NCBI GenBank assembly: GCA_036339375.1 | Contig: JAYZBC010000090.1 | Location: forward strand, 1-40,191 | Origin: JAYZBC01 sp036339375 | GTDB lineage: Bacteria > Pseudomonadota > Alphaproteobacteria > MPNO01 > UBA2964 | Direction of reading: 5' to 3' | Length of the DNA stretch: 40,191 bases | Shown: one piece after another, positions 23,290 through 31,666 of the stretch | Layout: every line of letters starts with the position of its first letter | How positions within the stretch are numbered: the first letter of the stretch is position 1 | Position numbers and translations under genes: made by a program | The notes under the pieces: model-generated | What the model was told of the DNA's origin: nothing | The model's input: only the letters and a program-made list of their open reading frames with translations | Databases searched by the model: none

Positions 23290-25836
23290 ATGGACGTCGT
23301 AATAGTAGAATCACCTGCTAAAGCAAAAACAATTAACAAATATCTCGGCAAAAATTATACTGTTTTGGCAAGCTATGGTCATGTTCGCGACCTGCCAGGG
23401 GGTGATAAATCAGTCGATCCCGATCACGATTTTGATATGACATGGGAGGTTGACCATAATTCGGAAAAACATTTAAAAGAAATTGTTAAAGCTACTCGGG
23501 GTGCCAAACACCTTTACTTAGCAACCGACCCGGACCGTGAGGGTGAAGCCATTTCTTGGCATGTTCGGGAAGTTTTGGAAAACCGAAAAGCATTAACCGG
23601 GGTCAATGTCCAACGCATCGTATTCCACGAAGTTACTCAGGAAGCCGTCTTACAGGCCTTAAACCAACCCCGAAATCTTGATTCTGGTTTGATTGAAGCA
23701 TATTTAGCCCGAAGAGCTTTAGACCGCCTTTTTGGATTTAAATTGTCAGGTATTTTGAGAAGGAAAGTACCCGGAAGTCAGTCAGCGGGACGAGTGCAGT
23801 CTGTTGCACTCAGAATAATAAGTGAACGTGAAACAGAAATTGAAAAATTTACTGCGCAGGAATATTGGTCCATAAAAATTAACTTCAATACACCGGAAGG
23901 TGCGTCTATCACATCGAGGCTAATCCAGCTCAACGGAGAAAAATTAGACCGATTTTCCTTGGCCAGCGAAAAGGATGCAGTTAACGCTGAAAAATTTGTG
24001 GAAGAAGGCAATTTTCGGGTTGTTTCAGTAGAACGCAAATCAATTTCTCAAAATCCAAAACCACCTTTTACGACCTCAACTTTGCAACAAGAAGCTTCTC
24101 GGAAGCTGGGCTTTTCTGCGTCTCGGACGATGCGCATTGCGCAACGTCTATACGAAGGGATAGATATTGGGGGCGAAACTGTTGGGTTAATTACATATAT
24201 GCGAACAGACAGTGTTCAGATGGCGGAAGAAGCCATCAAAAATAGTAGGACCCTTATCCACAAAAAATTTGGTCCAAAATATGTGCCCGAAAAACCAAAT
24301 GTTTACCGGACCCAAACAAAAAATGCCCAAGAAGCCCACGAAGCAATCCGACCAACTGATTTCGCCCGAGAACCAAATCACGTATCAGGATATTTGGACA
24401 GTGATGGCCAAAAACTATACCAATTAATATGGAAACGGGCTATCGCCAGTTCTATGCAACGGGCAGCGCTTGAACAGGTTACTATAGATGCCGCCGACGT
24501 TTCGCAAAAAACTATCGTTCGTGCGACGGGTTCTGTCATCAAATTTGATGGGTTTCGAACTCTTTATCAAGAGGATGATGACGATCCTAGCGAGGAAGAT
24601 GATGTTTCAAAAAAAATCTTACCAAACGTTGAAAAAGGCAATTCCCTGACTACCCAGTCAATTTTTAAAGAACAACATTTTACCAAGCCGCCACCTCGCT
24701 ACACTGAAGCTAGCCTTGTACGCAAATTAGAGCAGCTGGGAATAGGAAGGCCATCGACTTATGCCTTCATTATTTCAGTTTTGCAAGACCGTAACTATGT
24801 ACGTCTTGAGAAACGGCGCTTCACACCAGAAGACAGAGGGCGCGTAGTAACCGCATTTCTGGCTGGGTATTTTGAACAATATATTCAATATAATTTCACT
24901 GCCGAACTCGAAGATCGGCTCGATAATGTCGCCAATGGCAATGCCAATTGGAAACACGTCCTAAGGGAATTTTGGGAAGACTTTTATTCAGCAATCAAAA
25001 ATACCGAAAATTTGAGGATTTCGGATGTAATTGACACTTTGGATCAAGACCTTGATTCGCTTTGTTTTCCGTCTAACAAGGATGACAAAAATTCCCGTAT
25101 TTGTCCTACCTGCAAGACTGGACGCCTAGGGTTGCGGTTAGGCAAGAGTGGGCCTTTTATTGGTTGTAGCAACTATCCTGATTGCAAATTTACCAGACCC
25201 CTTTCCGTTGAAAGTGAAGAAGATGAAACAATTGAAGGAATGTCCCTACCTAAACATCTTGGCCAAGATCCGGAAACTAAAAAAGATGTTTTATTGTGTA
25301 AGGGGCCCTTCGGTTTTTATATTCAACTAGGTGGACCCGAAGGTAAAATAAAACCAAAACGAGTTACTTTAATAAGAAATATTCAACCCTCAGAAGTAAC
25401 CCTACCAATAGCGATTGCCCTCCTCTCATTACCTCGGGATATAGGCTTGCATCCGGAAAGCGGAGAAACTATCCAAGCCGGAGTTGGGAGATACGGACCC
25501 TATCTGAAAGTTGGCAGAGCATATACTTCGCTTGGAAAGGAAGAAGATGTACTTTCAATCGGATTAAACCGGGCGTTAACCATCCTAAATGAAAAACCGA
25601 ACAATTCTCGAACTTCCGCTAGTACGTTGCGTGAGTTAGGGCTTCATCCAGAAGATGGCAAACCGATCACCTTACGCAAGGGACGCTACGGTCCGTACGT
25701 CAAACATGGCCGGTTAAACGCTTCCCTTCCAAATTCTGAGGATGAAAAATCAATTAATCTTGGCTTAGCTGTTCAACTGCTTAAGGAACGTGCCGCAAAG
25801 GGAAAGGCAAAAAATCGGAAAAATAAATTACAATAA
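23290..25836 (+). CDS. topA: DNA topoisomerase I (type IA)
   Basis: This 848-residue enzyme relaxes negative supercoils by single-strand passage. The Toprim domain has Glu8 in VVIVESPAKA and the metal-binding acids in ATDPDREGE (Asp80, Asp82, Glu84). The catalytic tyrosine is Tyr303 in LITYMRTDSV. A topoisomerase zinc finger, CPTC...GCSNYPDC, sits near residues 605-635. The C-terminus carries repeated DNA-binding modules (GVGRYGPYLKVG and RKGRYGPYVKHG, each after an LHPE-G segment), the usual alphaproteobacterial form with a basic tail. Length is normal. It is followed by rpmG rather than by rnr. Confidence 0.98.
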   Translation: MDVVIVESPAKAKTINKYLGKNYTVLASYGHVRDLPGGDKSVDPDHDFDMTWEVDHNSEKHLKEIVKATRGAKHLYLATDPDREGEAISWHVREVLENRKALTGVNVQRIVFHEVTQEAVLQALNQPRNLDSGLIEAYLARRALDRLFGFKLSGILRRKVPGSQSAGRVQSVALRIISERETEIEKFTAQEYWSIKINFNTPEGASITSRLIQLNGEKLDRFSLASEKDAVNAEKFVEEGNFRVVSVERKSISQNPKPPFTTSTLQQEASRKLGFSASRTMRIAQRLYEGIDIGGETVGLITYMRTDSVQMAEEAIKNSRTLIHKKFGPKYVPEKPNVYRTQTKNAQEAHEAIRPTDFAREPNHVSGYLDSDGQKLYQLIWKRAIASSMQRAALEQVTIDAADVSQKTIVRATGSVIKFDGFRTLYQEDDDDPSEEDDVSKKILPNVEKGNSLTTQSIFKEQHFTKPPPRYTEASLVRKLEQLGIGRPSTYAFIISVLQDRNYVRLEKRRFTPEDRGRVVTAFLAGYFEQYIQYNFTAELEDRLDNVANGNANWKHVLREFWEDFYSAIKNTENLRISDVIDTLDQDLDSLCFPSNKDDKNSRICPTCKTGRLGLRLGKSGPFIGCSNYPDCKFTRPLSVESEEDETIEGMSLPKHLGQDPETKKDVLLCKGPFGFYIQLGGPEGKIKPKRVTLIRNIQPSEVTLPIAIALLSLPRDIGLHPESGETIQAGVGRYGPYLKVGRAYTSLGKEEDVLSIGLNRALTILNEKPNNSRTSASTLRELGLHPEDGKPITLRKGRYGPYVKHGRLNASLPNSEDEKSINLGLAVQLLKERAAKGKAKNRKNKLQ

Positions 25837-25909
25837 GGCTTAAATCAGAAGTTTTTATTCAACTTTTGCAAAAAACAATTTAAGTTAGTCATTTTATTTT
25901 TTTGGAAAC

Positions 25910-25937
25910 TTGACAATTTTCTTTTGGCCCCTAATTT
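25910..25937 (+). promoter_or_regulatory. Probable promoter of rpmG
   Basis: A perfect -35 hexamer TTGACA (25910-25915) is followed after 16 nt by TAATTT (25932-25937), a weak -10 match. This lies 33 nt before the rpmG start, so the leader would be short but still include the GGAGGT ribosome site (25958-25963). It suggests rpmG is transcribed independently of topA. Confidence 0.4.
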
Positions 25938-25970
25938 AGCGAAAAAGTGTTGGTAACGGAGGTAAAAATC

Positions 25971-26138
25971 ATGGCAAAGGCCAATTCTATTCAATTGAAA
26001 TTAGTTAGTAGTGCTGATACAGGCTATTACTACATTGCTCGTAAAAACCCTCGAACTTTAACGGACAAAATGGAAGTTCGAAAATACGACCCTGTAGTTA
26101 GAAAACATGTAATTTTCAAGGAAGCTAAAATTAAATAA
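25971..26138 (+). CDS. rpmG: 50S ribosomal protein L33
   Basis: From the ATG at 25971 this gives 55 residues, the standard length for L33. An excellent GGAGGT ribosome site sits 7 nt upstream, which decides this start over an open-frame GTG at 25947. The sequence (MAKANSIQLKLVSSADTG, YYIARKNPRT, KYDPVVRKHVIFKEAKIK) is the zinc-free C-minus form, without the four cysteines, common in alphaproteobacteria. It is a component of the large ribosomal subunit near the E site. Confidence 0.97.
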   Translation: MAKANSIQLKLVSSADTGYYYIARKNPRTLTDKMEVRKYDPVVRKHVIFKEAKIK

Positions 26139-26217
26139 GACTAGCTCACGTGAAACAAAGCTCTAACCGATATCGGATAAACCAAACAAATCTATGGGAT
26201 GTATGGAAAATTTTGAA

Positions 26218-28002
26218 CTATTTTGGGTCAATTGGTGGCATCACAACCTGGATGTGTAATTCCTCCAACCTTTCTTTGTCTACTTCCGCTGGAGCTTCCA
26301 TTAACAAATCTTGAGCCTGTTGTGTCATCGGAAACATAGTTACTTCGCGAATATTTTGTTCACCGGCCAAAAGCATAACTATACGATCAATTCCGGGTGC
26401 CGAGCCGCCGTGAGGTGGGGCTCCATATTTTAAAGCGTTCAACATTCCACCAAAACGTGCTTCCACTTCTTTACGGCTATAACCGGCAATCTCAAAAGCT
26501 TTGTACATAATCTCAGGACGGTGATTTCGAATTGCACCGCTAGAAAGTTCTACGCCATTACAAACGATATCGTATTGGTAAGCCAGAATGTCCAAAGGAT
26601 CATAATTTGTAAGAGCTTTGAGGCCTCCTTGGGGCATTGAAAATGGGTTATGACTGAATTGAATTTCACCAGTTTTTTCGTCACGTTCATACATTGGGTA
26701 ATCCACAATCCAGCAAAATTCAAATTTGTTTTTGTCCAATATCCCTAAATCATGCCCAATTTTATTTCTGGCAATTCCAGAAAAACGGGTTGCTTTTTCC
26801 ACTTCATCACAAACGAAAAAGACTGCATCCCCTTCCTCAATATTTGCAGTGTCTCGTAGTGATGAAACTCTTTCTTCGTTTAAAAATTTAGCAATGGGCC
26901 CCTTGGCCTCACTTTCATTAAAAATTATATAGCCAAGGCCGCCAGCACCTTTTTCACGCGCCCAATCGTTAAGCTTATCGAAAAAGCTTCGAGGCATTTT
27001 TGCTGCATTAGGAGCTGGAATTGCTCTTACGACAGCCCCCTTTGATATTGATGAGGAAAAAATTTTAAACTCAGTTCCCTCCCAAATTTTTGTAACGTCA
27101 GACATTTTTATTGGAATCCGTAGGTCAGGTTTGTCACTTCCATATCGCAGCATAGATTCTCCGTAAGGAATACGTGGAAATGGTGCTGAATTAACTAATT
27201 TCTGACCTCCAAATTCTTCAAAAACTCCCTGCAATACGGGCTCAAGAGCATCGAATACATCTTCTTGAGTAACAAAGGACATTTCCACATCCAGTTGATA
27301 AAATTCGCCGGGAGACCTATCAGCCCTTGCATCTTCATCACGAAAACAAGGGGCAATTTGAAAATAGCGATCAAATCCTGAAATCATGATTAACTGTTTG
27401 AACTGCTGAGGGGCTTGAGGAAGAGCGTAAAAATGTCCTGGTTGTATTCTGCTGGGAACCAAATAATCTCTAGCACCTTCGGGAGAGGCTGAGGTGAGAA
27501 TGGGTGTTTGAAATTCAATAAATTCTTGGTCTAACATTCGGCGCCTAATGCTGCCAATTACATTAGAACGCAACACAATATTTTTGTGCATACGTTCACG
27601 GCGCAGATCGAGAAAGCGATAGCGAAGACGCACCTCCTCTCCATAATCTTCTTCAGAATTAACTTGTAACGGCAAGGGATCAGAAGGTCCGAGAATTTCA
27701 ATTTCTGAGATACCAATTTCTATTTCACCGGTTGGTATTTTAGGGTTAATTGTATCCAAATCACGTCCTACAATTTTTCCAGTCAAGCACACTACAGTTT
27801 CAACTTTTAGAGTTTCAATTTCTAAAAATAAAGAATTTGAAATATCTATAACGCACTGGGTAAGCCCGAAATGATCCCTTAAATCTACAAACAACAAATT
27901 GCCGTGATCGCGTTTACGATGAATCCAACCTGATAAACGAGCTACTTCGCCTATATTACTCTTACGTAATTCGCCGCAATTGTGAGTGCGATATTGATGC
28001 AT
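26218..28002 (-). CDS. aspS: Aspartyl-tRNA synthetase, non-discriminating type
   Basis: This 594-residue class II synthetase charges tRNA(Asp) with aspartate. An OB-fold anticodon domain (about 1-110) precedes the catalytic core with motif 2 (CFRDEDARADR), the bacterial GAD insertion (about 300-420) and motif 3 (GSAPGIDRIVMLLAG). His33 in HRKRDHGN occupies the position where E. coli AspRS has Leu. In Pseudomonas this His is a determinant of the non-discriminating enzyme that also makes Asp-tRNA(Asn). That fits the gatCAB operon 9 kb away, which would amidate the misacylated tRNA. It diverges from rnd across about 130 bp. Confidence 0.97.
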   Translation of the reverse strand: MHQYRTHNCGELRKSNIGEVARLSGWIHRKRDHGNLLFVDLRDHFGLTQCVIDISNSLFLEIETLKVETVVCLTGKIVGRDLDTINPKIPTGEIEIGISEIEILGPSDPLPLQVNSEEDYGEEVRLRYRFLDLRRERMHKNIVLRSNVIGSIRRRMLDQEFIEFQTPILTSASPEGARDYLVPSRIQPGHFYALPQAPQQFKQLIMISGFDRYFQIAPCFRDEDARADRSPGEFYQLDVEMSFVTQEDVFDALEPVLQGVFEEFGGQKLVNSAPFPRIPYGESMLRYGSDKPDLRIPIKMSDVTKIWEGTEFKIFSSSISKGAVVRAIPAPNAAKMPRSFFDKLNDWAREKGAGGLGYIIFNESEAKGPIAKFLNEERVSSLRDTANIEEGDAVFFVCDEVEKATRFSGIARNKIGHDLGILDKNKFEFCWIVDYPMYERDEKTGEIQFSHNPFSMPQGGLKALTNYDPLDILAYQYDIVCNGVELSSGAIRNHRPEIMYKAFEIAGYSRKEVEARFGGMLNALKYGAPPHGGSAPGIDRIVMLLAGEQNIREVTMFPMTQQAQDLLMEAPAEVDKERLEELHIQVVMPPIDPK

Positions 28003-28136
28003 TTCAATTCCCCAAAAAGGTAAAATTTAAACAATCGGCGCAAAGGCCACAGAATGACCTATTTTGTCAAGAAATTATAGATTCAATTTGCATCAAAATC
28101 TTTCAAATCTTGGTCAAATTGTGTATAGCATCAAAA

Positions 28137-29303
28137 ATGGACGTAATAACTGAAAACAATTTGTTGGAACAATTCTGTGAACGGGTCAACCTCTCTGATT
28201 TCATTACAGTTGACACTGAATTTATAAGAGAGAAGACATTCTGGCCAGAACTCTGCTTAATCCAATTAGGTGCCCCAAAGGAAACAGCCATAATTGATCC
28301 TTTAGCAAAGGATCTTGACCTTGCTCCTGTTTTCTCACTTATGGAAAATTCCAATTTGTTGAAGGTCTTTCATGCGGCACGGCAGGACTTAGAAATATTT
28401 TATCATCTAATGGGAAACCTACCTTCGCCGATATTTGACACTCAAATTTCTGCGATGGTCTGTGGCTTTGGTGATTCTGTTGGGTATGAAACTCTTGTAA
28501 ACAAACTTACACAAAAATCTGTTAATAAAGCCATGAGATTTTCAAATTGGAAAAAACGTCCACTTTCGGAGAAACAAATTTCCTACGCACGGGCAGATGT
28601 CACCCATCTCCGAGTTGTTTATGACAAACTAATGACAACTTTAAAAGAAAATGGCCGGATAAACTGGTTAAAAGAGGAAATGGATACTTTAAACTCTATA
28701 GAATCATACAAGCCTGATCCCAGGAATATTTGGAAGCGTTTAAAATTTAGGAATCCAAATCCACGCTTCCTGGCAATTCTTCGTGAGGTAGCAGCCTGGC
28801 GTGAAAAAGAAGCACAAAGGAAAAATAAACCAAGAAATTGGATATTAAAAGACATGATAGTCACCGAAATAGCCCTGCAAAAACCAACTAGAATTAGTGA
28901 CCTGAATGGGCTAAGAGGCGTTAATAGCAACCAATTTATAGGTAATGCTGGAAGAGAAATTCTGGAAGCTGTACAAAACGGAATCGACACTCCCTATGAC
29001 CAGTGTCCAGTGGTCAAAAAACCAAGCAACACAAAACCAAAAACTGGCGCTACTTCTGACTTATTAAAAGTATTACTAAAATTAAAATCTGAAACTCATG
29101 GAGTGGCCCAAAAACTGATAGCCTCAGCCAAAGACATTGATGAAATTGCAATCAATGATGAAGCAAATGTTCCCGCACTCAGAGGTTGGCGTCGTCAGGT
29201 TTTTGGCATAGACGCTATTGCCCTGAAACGTGGCCAACTCGCTTTAACAACAAAAGGACAGTCCATTAAAATTTTAAAGCTAAAAATGTCAAATGAATTT
29301 TAA
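28137..29303 (+). CDS. rnd: Ribonuclease D
   Basis: From the ATG at 28137 this is 388 residues. RNase D is a 3'-5' exoribonuclease that trims tRNA precursors. The DEDDy site is complete: Asp26 and Glu28 in TVDTEF, Asp84 in HAARQDLEIF, and Tyr150 and Asp154 in SYARADVTH. An HRDC domain follows at about 205-290 (REVAAWREKEAQRKNKPRNWILKD is its typical beginning). The frame opens 9 codons earlier with TTG, with no ribosome site at either start. Its TAA stop overlaps the stop of the convergent hdaA gene within the palindrome TTAA. Confidence 0.95.
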   Translation: MDVITENNLLEQFCERVNLSDFITVDTEFIREKTFWPELCLIQLGAPKETAIIDPLAKDLDLAPVFSLMENSNLLKVFHAARQDLEIFYHLMGNLPSPIFDTQISAMVCGFGDSVGYETLVNKLTQKSVNKAMRFSNWKKRPLSEKQISYARADVTHLRVVYDKLMTTLKENGRINWLKEEMDTLNSIESYKPDPRNIWKRLKFRNPNPRFLAILREVAAWREKEAQRKNKPRNWILKDMIVTEIALQKPTRISDLNGLRGVNSNQFIGNAGREILEAVQNGIDTPYDQCPVVKKPSNTKPKTGATSDLLKVLLKLKSETHGVAQKLIASAKDIDEIAINDEANVPALRGWRRQVFGIDAIALKRGQLALTTKGQSIKILKLKMSNEF

Positions 29304-29980
29304 TCTTGGTAATCTTCATTTTTTAAAATACTCCTGACAAGTGGAACAGTAACCATTCTCTGCTGAGAGAGAGCGGCCGCGTCAAGCGCATTAACTAAAA
29401 AACTCGCATTCCAAAGACTTCTTTCCATTCTTGGTAGCAAGTATCTAATAACATCCGGCCCAATTTTAAGCTGCCTATCCATAAACATTTTAACTAAAAC
29501 CGCCGCAATAAAATTATCATCTGGTTTCCCAATATTTATAACTGGGGCAATTTTAAGACGGGAAGCAAGATCCAATGTATAAAATTGCCAACTAGCCGGA
29601 GGCTTGCCAGCGGTTAGTAAAAGGGTCCCACCCAAATCCACAATTTGGTTGTATAGAAATAGAAAAGTTTTTTCGTCGAAAATCTTATCCGCTTCTTCTA
29701 TAAGAAAATGTTGGAAACCATTTTCAATAAATTCTTTTGCCGCATTAAGTTTACAAATATCCAATTTTACAGCGTTACTTTGCTTACACCATACTGCCCC
29801 TAAATGTGTCTTACCGGAACCACGTTCTCCACAAAGTACTACCGCTGGTCCAGACCAATTCGGCCACTTATCGATTAAAGCGATAGCTTCTTCATTGCAA
29901 TCAGCAACTAAAAAATCTTCTCTACCCAAGGCCGTCCGGTGTTCAAATTCTAAAACGAGTTGGTCTGGGCCAGAAATCAT
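29300..29980 (-). CDS. hdaA: DnaA-related regulatory inactivator (Hda/HdaA)
   Basis: This 226-residue AAA+ protein lacks the DnaA DNA-binding domain. At the N-terminus QLVLEF (7-12) is a clamp-binding motif, the way Hda attaches to the DNA polymerase sliding clamp. Walker A is GERGSGKT (51-58) and a Walker B-like strand is HFLIEEADKIF. HdaA stimulates hydrolysis of DnaA-bound ATP after initiation and so prevents re-replication. It is 2 bp downstream of the AI-2E permease gene and co-transcribed with it. In many alphaproteobacteria it is followed by polyphosphate kinase; here its 3' end meets rnd head to head. Confidence 0.92.
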   Translation of the reverse strand: MISGPDQLVLEFEHRTALGREDFLVADCNEEAIALIDKWPNWSGPAVVLCGERGSGKTHLGAVWCKQSNAVKLDICKLNAAKEFIENGFQHFLIEEADKIFDEKTFLFLYNQIVDLGGTLLLTAGKPPASWQFYTLDLASRLKIAPVINIGKPDDNFIAAVLVKMFMDRQLKIGPDVIRYLLPRMERSLWNASFLVNALDAAALSQQRMVTVPLVRSILKNEDYQD

Positions 29981-29982
29981 TT

Positions 29983-31071
29983 TTAAATTTCTTCTTTCTC
30001 GTCTGATGGATTTTTTGCCTCCCTAAAGGCAAGAGTATTTTTGTAATGTGATATGCCAAATCGTCCAAAAACTCCAATGACAGCTGCTGCTGGGATTGCC
30101 AATAATATCCCTGTAAATCCAAATAAAGAGCCCCCAGCTAGTAGAGACAAAATTACCCAAACTGGATGGAGTTTAATTTTTTCACCAACCAACTTAGGCG
30201 TGACAAAATTCCCTTCAACAAATTGGCCAAAAACAAAAATACCCACAACGATCCCAACTATTTGCCATTCAGCAAACTGTGCTATGGCAATTGAAGTTGC
30301 AACAATTAAACCAATCAGCATTCCAAAATATGGTATAAACGAGAGTAAACCGGTGAAAAATCCAACCACGAAGCCAAAATCTAAGCCTAGAATAGTAAGA
30401 CCAGTCGCATAAAATAACCCTAGTAACACACACACCAAAAACTGCCCACGTACGAACGCTGATAACACCTCATCAATCTCTATAACCTGTTTTTGTATTA
30501 TGTTTTGATGGTGACGCGGCAGCCAACTATCTACAGTTTTTACTATTAAATCCCAATCTCGGAGAAGGTAGAACAAAACGATTGGCGTAATTATCACCAG
30601 AGAGAAAAGATGGAGAAGCGCTAATCCACCACCCCAAATACCCTTTAAAAAGCTCCCAACCCAGTCGAATAATTTAGATTGATCTAAATTTTCGAATTTA
30701 TCTTTTAAGGCTCCAACATTAGAGTCAGAAAAGTGCGTTTGTAATATCAAAAATAGCTCTTGTGTGTGCCCTTGGATAATACCAAAATATTTGGGCGCTT
30801 TAAGTGCAATTTCGGACGCCTGAGATTGTAAAAGTGGAATTAAAAGAAGAACAGATGCACTCACAGTTAAAACCATTATAAAAGTTAAAACGCCAGCAGC
30901 AAGCCAACGAGGCAATTTCCACCGTTCTAGTAAATCTGCTATTGGGTCGAGTAAATAGGCTAATGCAATACCCGCAATAAACGGAAATAAGATTTCATTA
31001 AGCAACCATAAAATAGCAAATAAAACGGCAAACGCGGCTATCCAATATTTTGTTCGTGTTTCAAACATCAC
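29983..31071 (-). CDS. AI-2E family permease (PerM/YdgG-like)
   Basis: This 362-residue inner-membrane protein of the AI-2E/PerM family has two N-terminal spans (about 10-30 and 60-80), a soluble loop of about 80 residues, then five or six spans. Family features seen are FIAGIALAYLLDPIADLLER near the N-terminus, an LGLDFGFVVGFFTGLLSFIPYFGML segment (about 230-253), and GIFVFGQFVEGNFVTPKLVGEKIKLHPVW. Some members export AI-2 or act as Na+/H+ antiporters, but most are uncharacterised. Its start overlaps the end of the phosphatidyltransferase gene by 4 bp. This neighbourhood, next to hdaA and purM, is conserved in alphaproteobacteria, so it is likely a core gene. Confidence 0.92.
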   Translation of the reverse strand: MMFETRTKYWIAAFAVLFAILWLLNEILFPFIAGIALAYLLDPIADLLERWKLPRWLAAGVLTFIMVLTVSASVLLLIPLLQSQASEIALKAPKYFGIIQGHTQELFLILQTHFSDSNVGALKDKFENLDQSKLFDWVGSFLKGIWGGGLALLHLFSLVIITPIVLFYLLRDWDLIVKTVDSWLPRHHQNIIQKQVIEIDEVLSAFVRGQFLVCVLLGLFYATGLTILGLDFGFVVGFFTGLLSFIPYFGMLIGLIVATSIAIAQFAEWQIVGIVVGIFVFGQFVEGNFVTPKLVGEKIKLHPVWVILSLLAGGSLFGFTGILLAIPAAAVIGVFGRFGISHYKNTLAFREAKNPSDEKEEI

Positions 31072-31622
31072 AATTCATTTGCGCCATTTTTTCTATCCAC
31101 TTTTTTACCCCAGTTAATAATATACACACCACCAGAAAAGATAGTGGTTACAGTGACTAGAAAAATTAAAGCAGTTATTATTTGTTCCAAATTAGAAAAA
31201 TTAAAGGCTAGTTGAAAAAGGACGGCAATCACCAAAATTATTTGTATCAATGTATTAATTTTGCTCACAAAAATTGGTTGCATTTTCACTCCATCGGTAA
31301 GTAAATGCAGTAACACTACACCTCCAATAATAATCACATCACGGAAAACCACCAAAATTACCAACCAGCTGGGCAAACAATCCATCTTCCCTAAACTAAT
31401 GTAGACTGCCACCAGTAAGGCTTTATCGGCTAAAGGATCTAAATAAGCCCCAAGAGGTGTGACTTGCTCCAAACGTTTAGCAATAAATCCATCTATACCG
31501 TCAGAAATTCCAGCGGCTACAAATAACCAAAATGCTGAAAAATAAAACCCGTTTAAGATCAAATAAATCATAAAGGGTACCGCTAATAAACGGATTAAGG
31601 AAATTAAATTGGGAACATTCAT
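31068..31622 (-). CDS. CDP-alcohol phosphatidyltransferase (PgsA-like)
   Basis: This 184-residue inner-membrane enzyme contains the CDP-alcohol phosphotransferase signature with all four acids, Asp41, Asp44, Asp62 and Asp66, in SDGIDGFIAKR and LGAYLDPLADK. The family exchanges CMP of CDP-diacylglycerol for a polar alcohol. The start MNVPNLISLIRLLAVP resembles phosphatidylglycerophosphate synthase, so the product is probably PGP, though cardiolipin synthase of the same superfamily cannot be excluded. About five spans are visible. Coupled by a 4-bp overlap to the AI-2E permease gene. Confidence 0.92.
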   Translation of the reverse strand: MNVPNLISLIRLLAVPFMIYLILNGFYFSAFWLFVAAGISDGIDGFIAKRLEQVTPLGAYLDPLADKALLVAVYISLGKMDCLPSWLVILVVFRDVIIIGGVVLLHLLTDGVKMQPIFVSKINTLIQIILVIAVLFQLAFNFSNLEQIITALIFLVTVTTIFSGGVYIINWGKKVDRKNGANEL

Positions 31623-31666
31623 GTTTACCTTTAATTAGCCCTAAATTTTTTAATTAGCATAAAAAT

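Noticed and set aside
26166..26175. Palindrome CCGATATCGG between rpmG and aspS
   Set aside because: Ten bases, no loop or T-tract. Likely chance or a restriction-type site.
30053..30412. 119-residue plus-strand frame inside the AI-2E permease gene
   Set aside because: Antisense shadow with Pro/Thr/Lys-rich composition and no domain.
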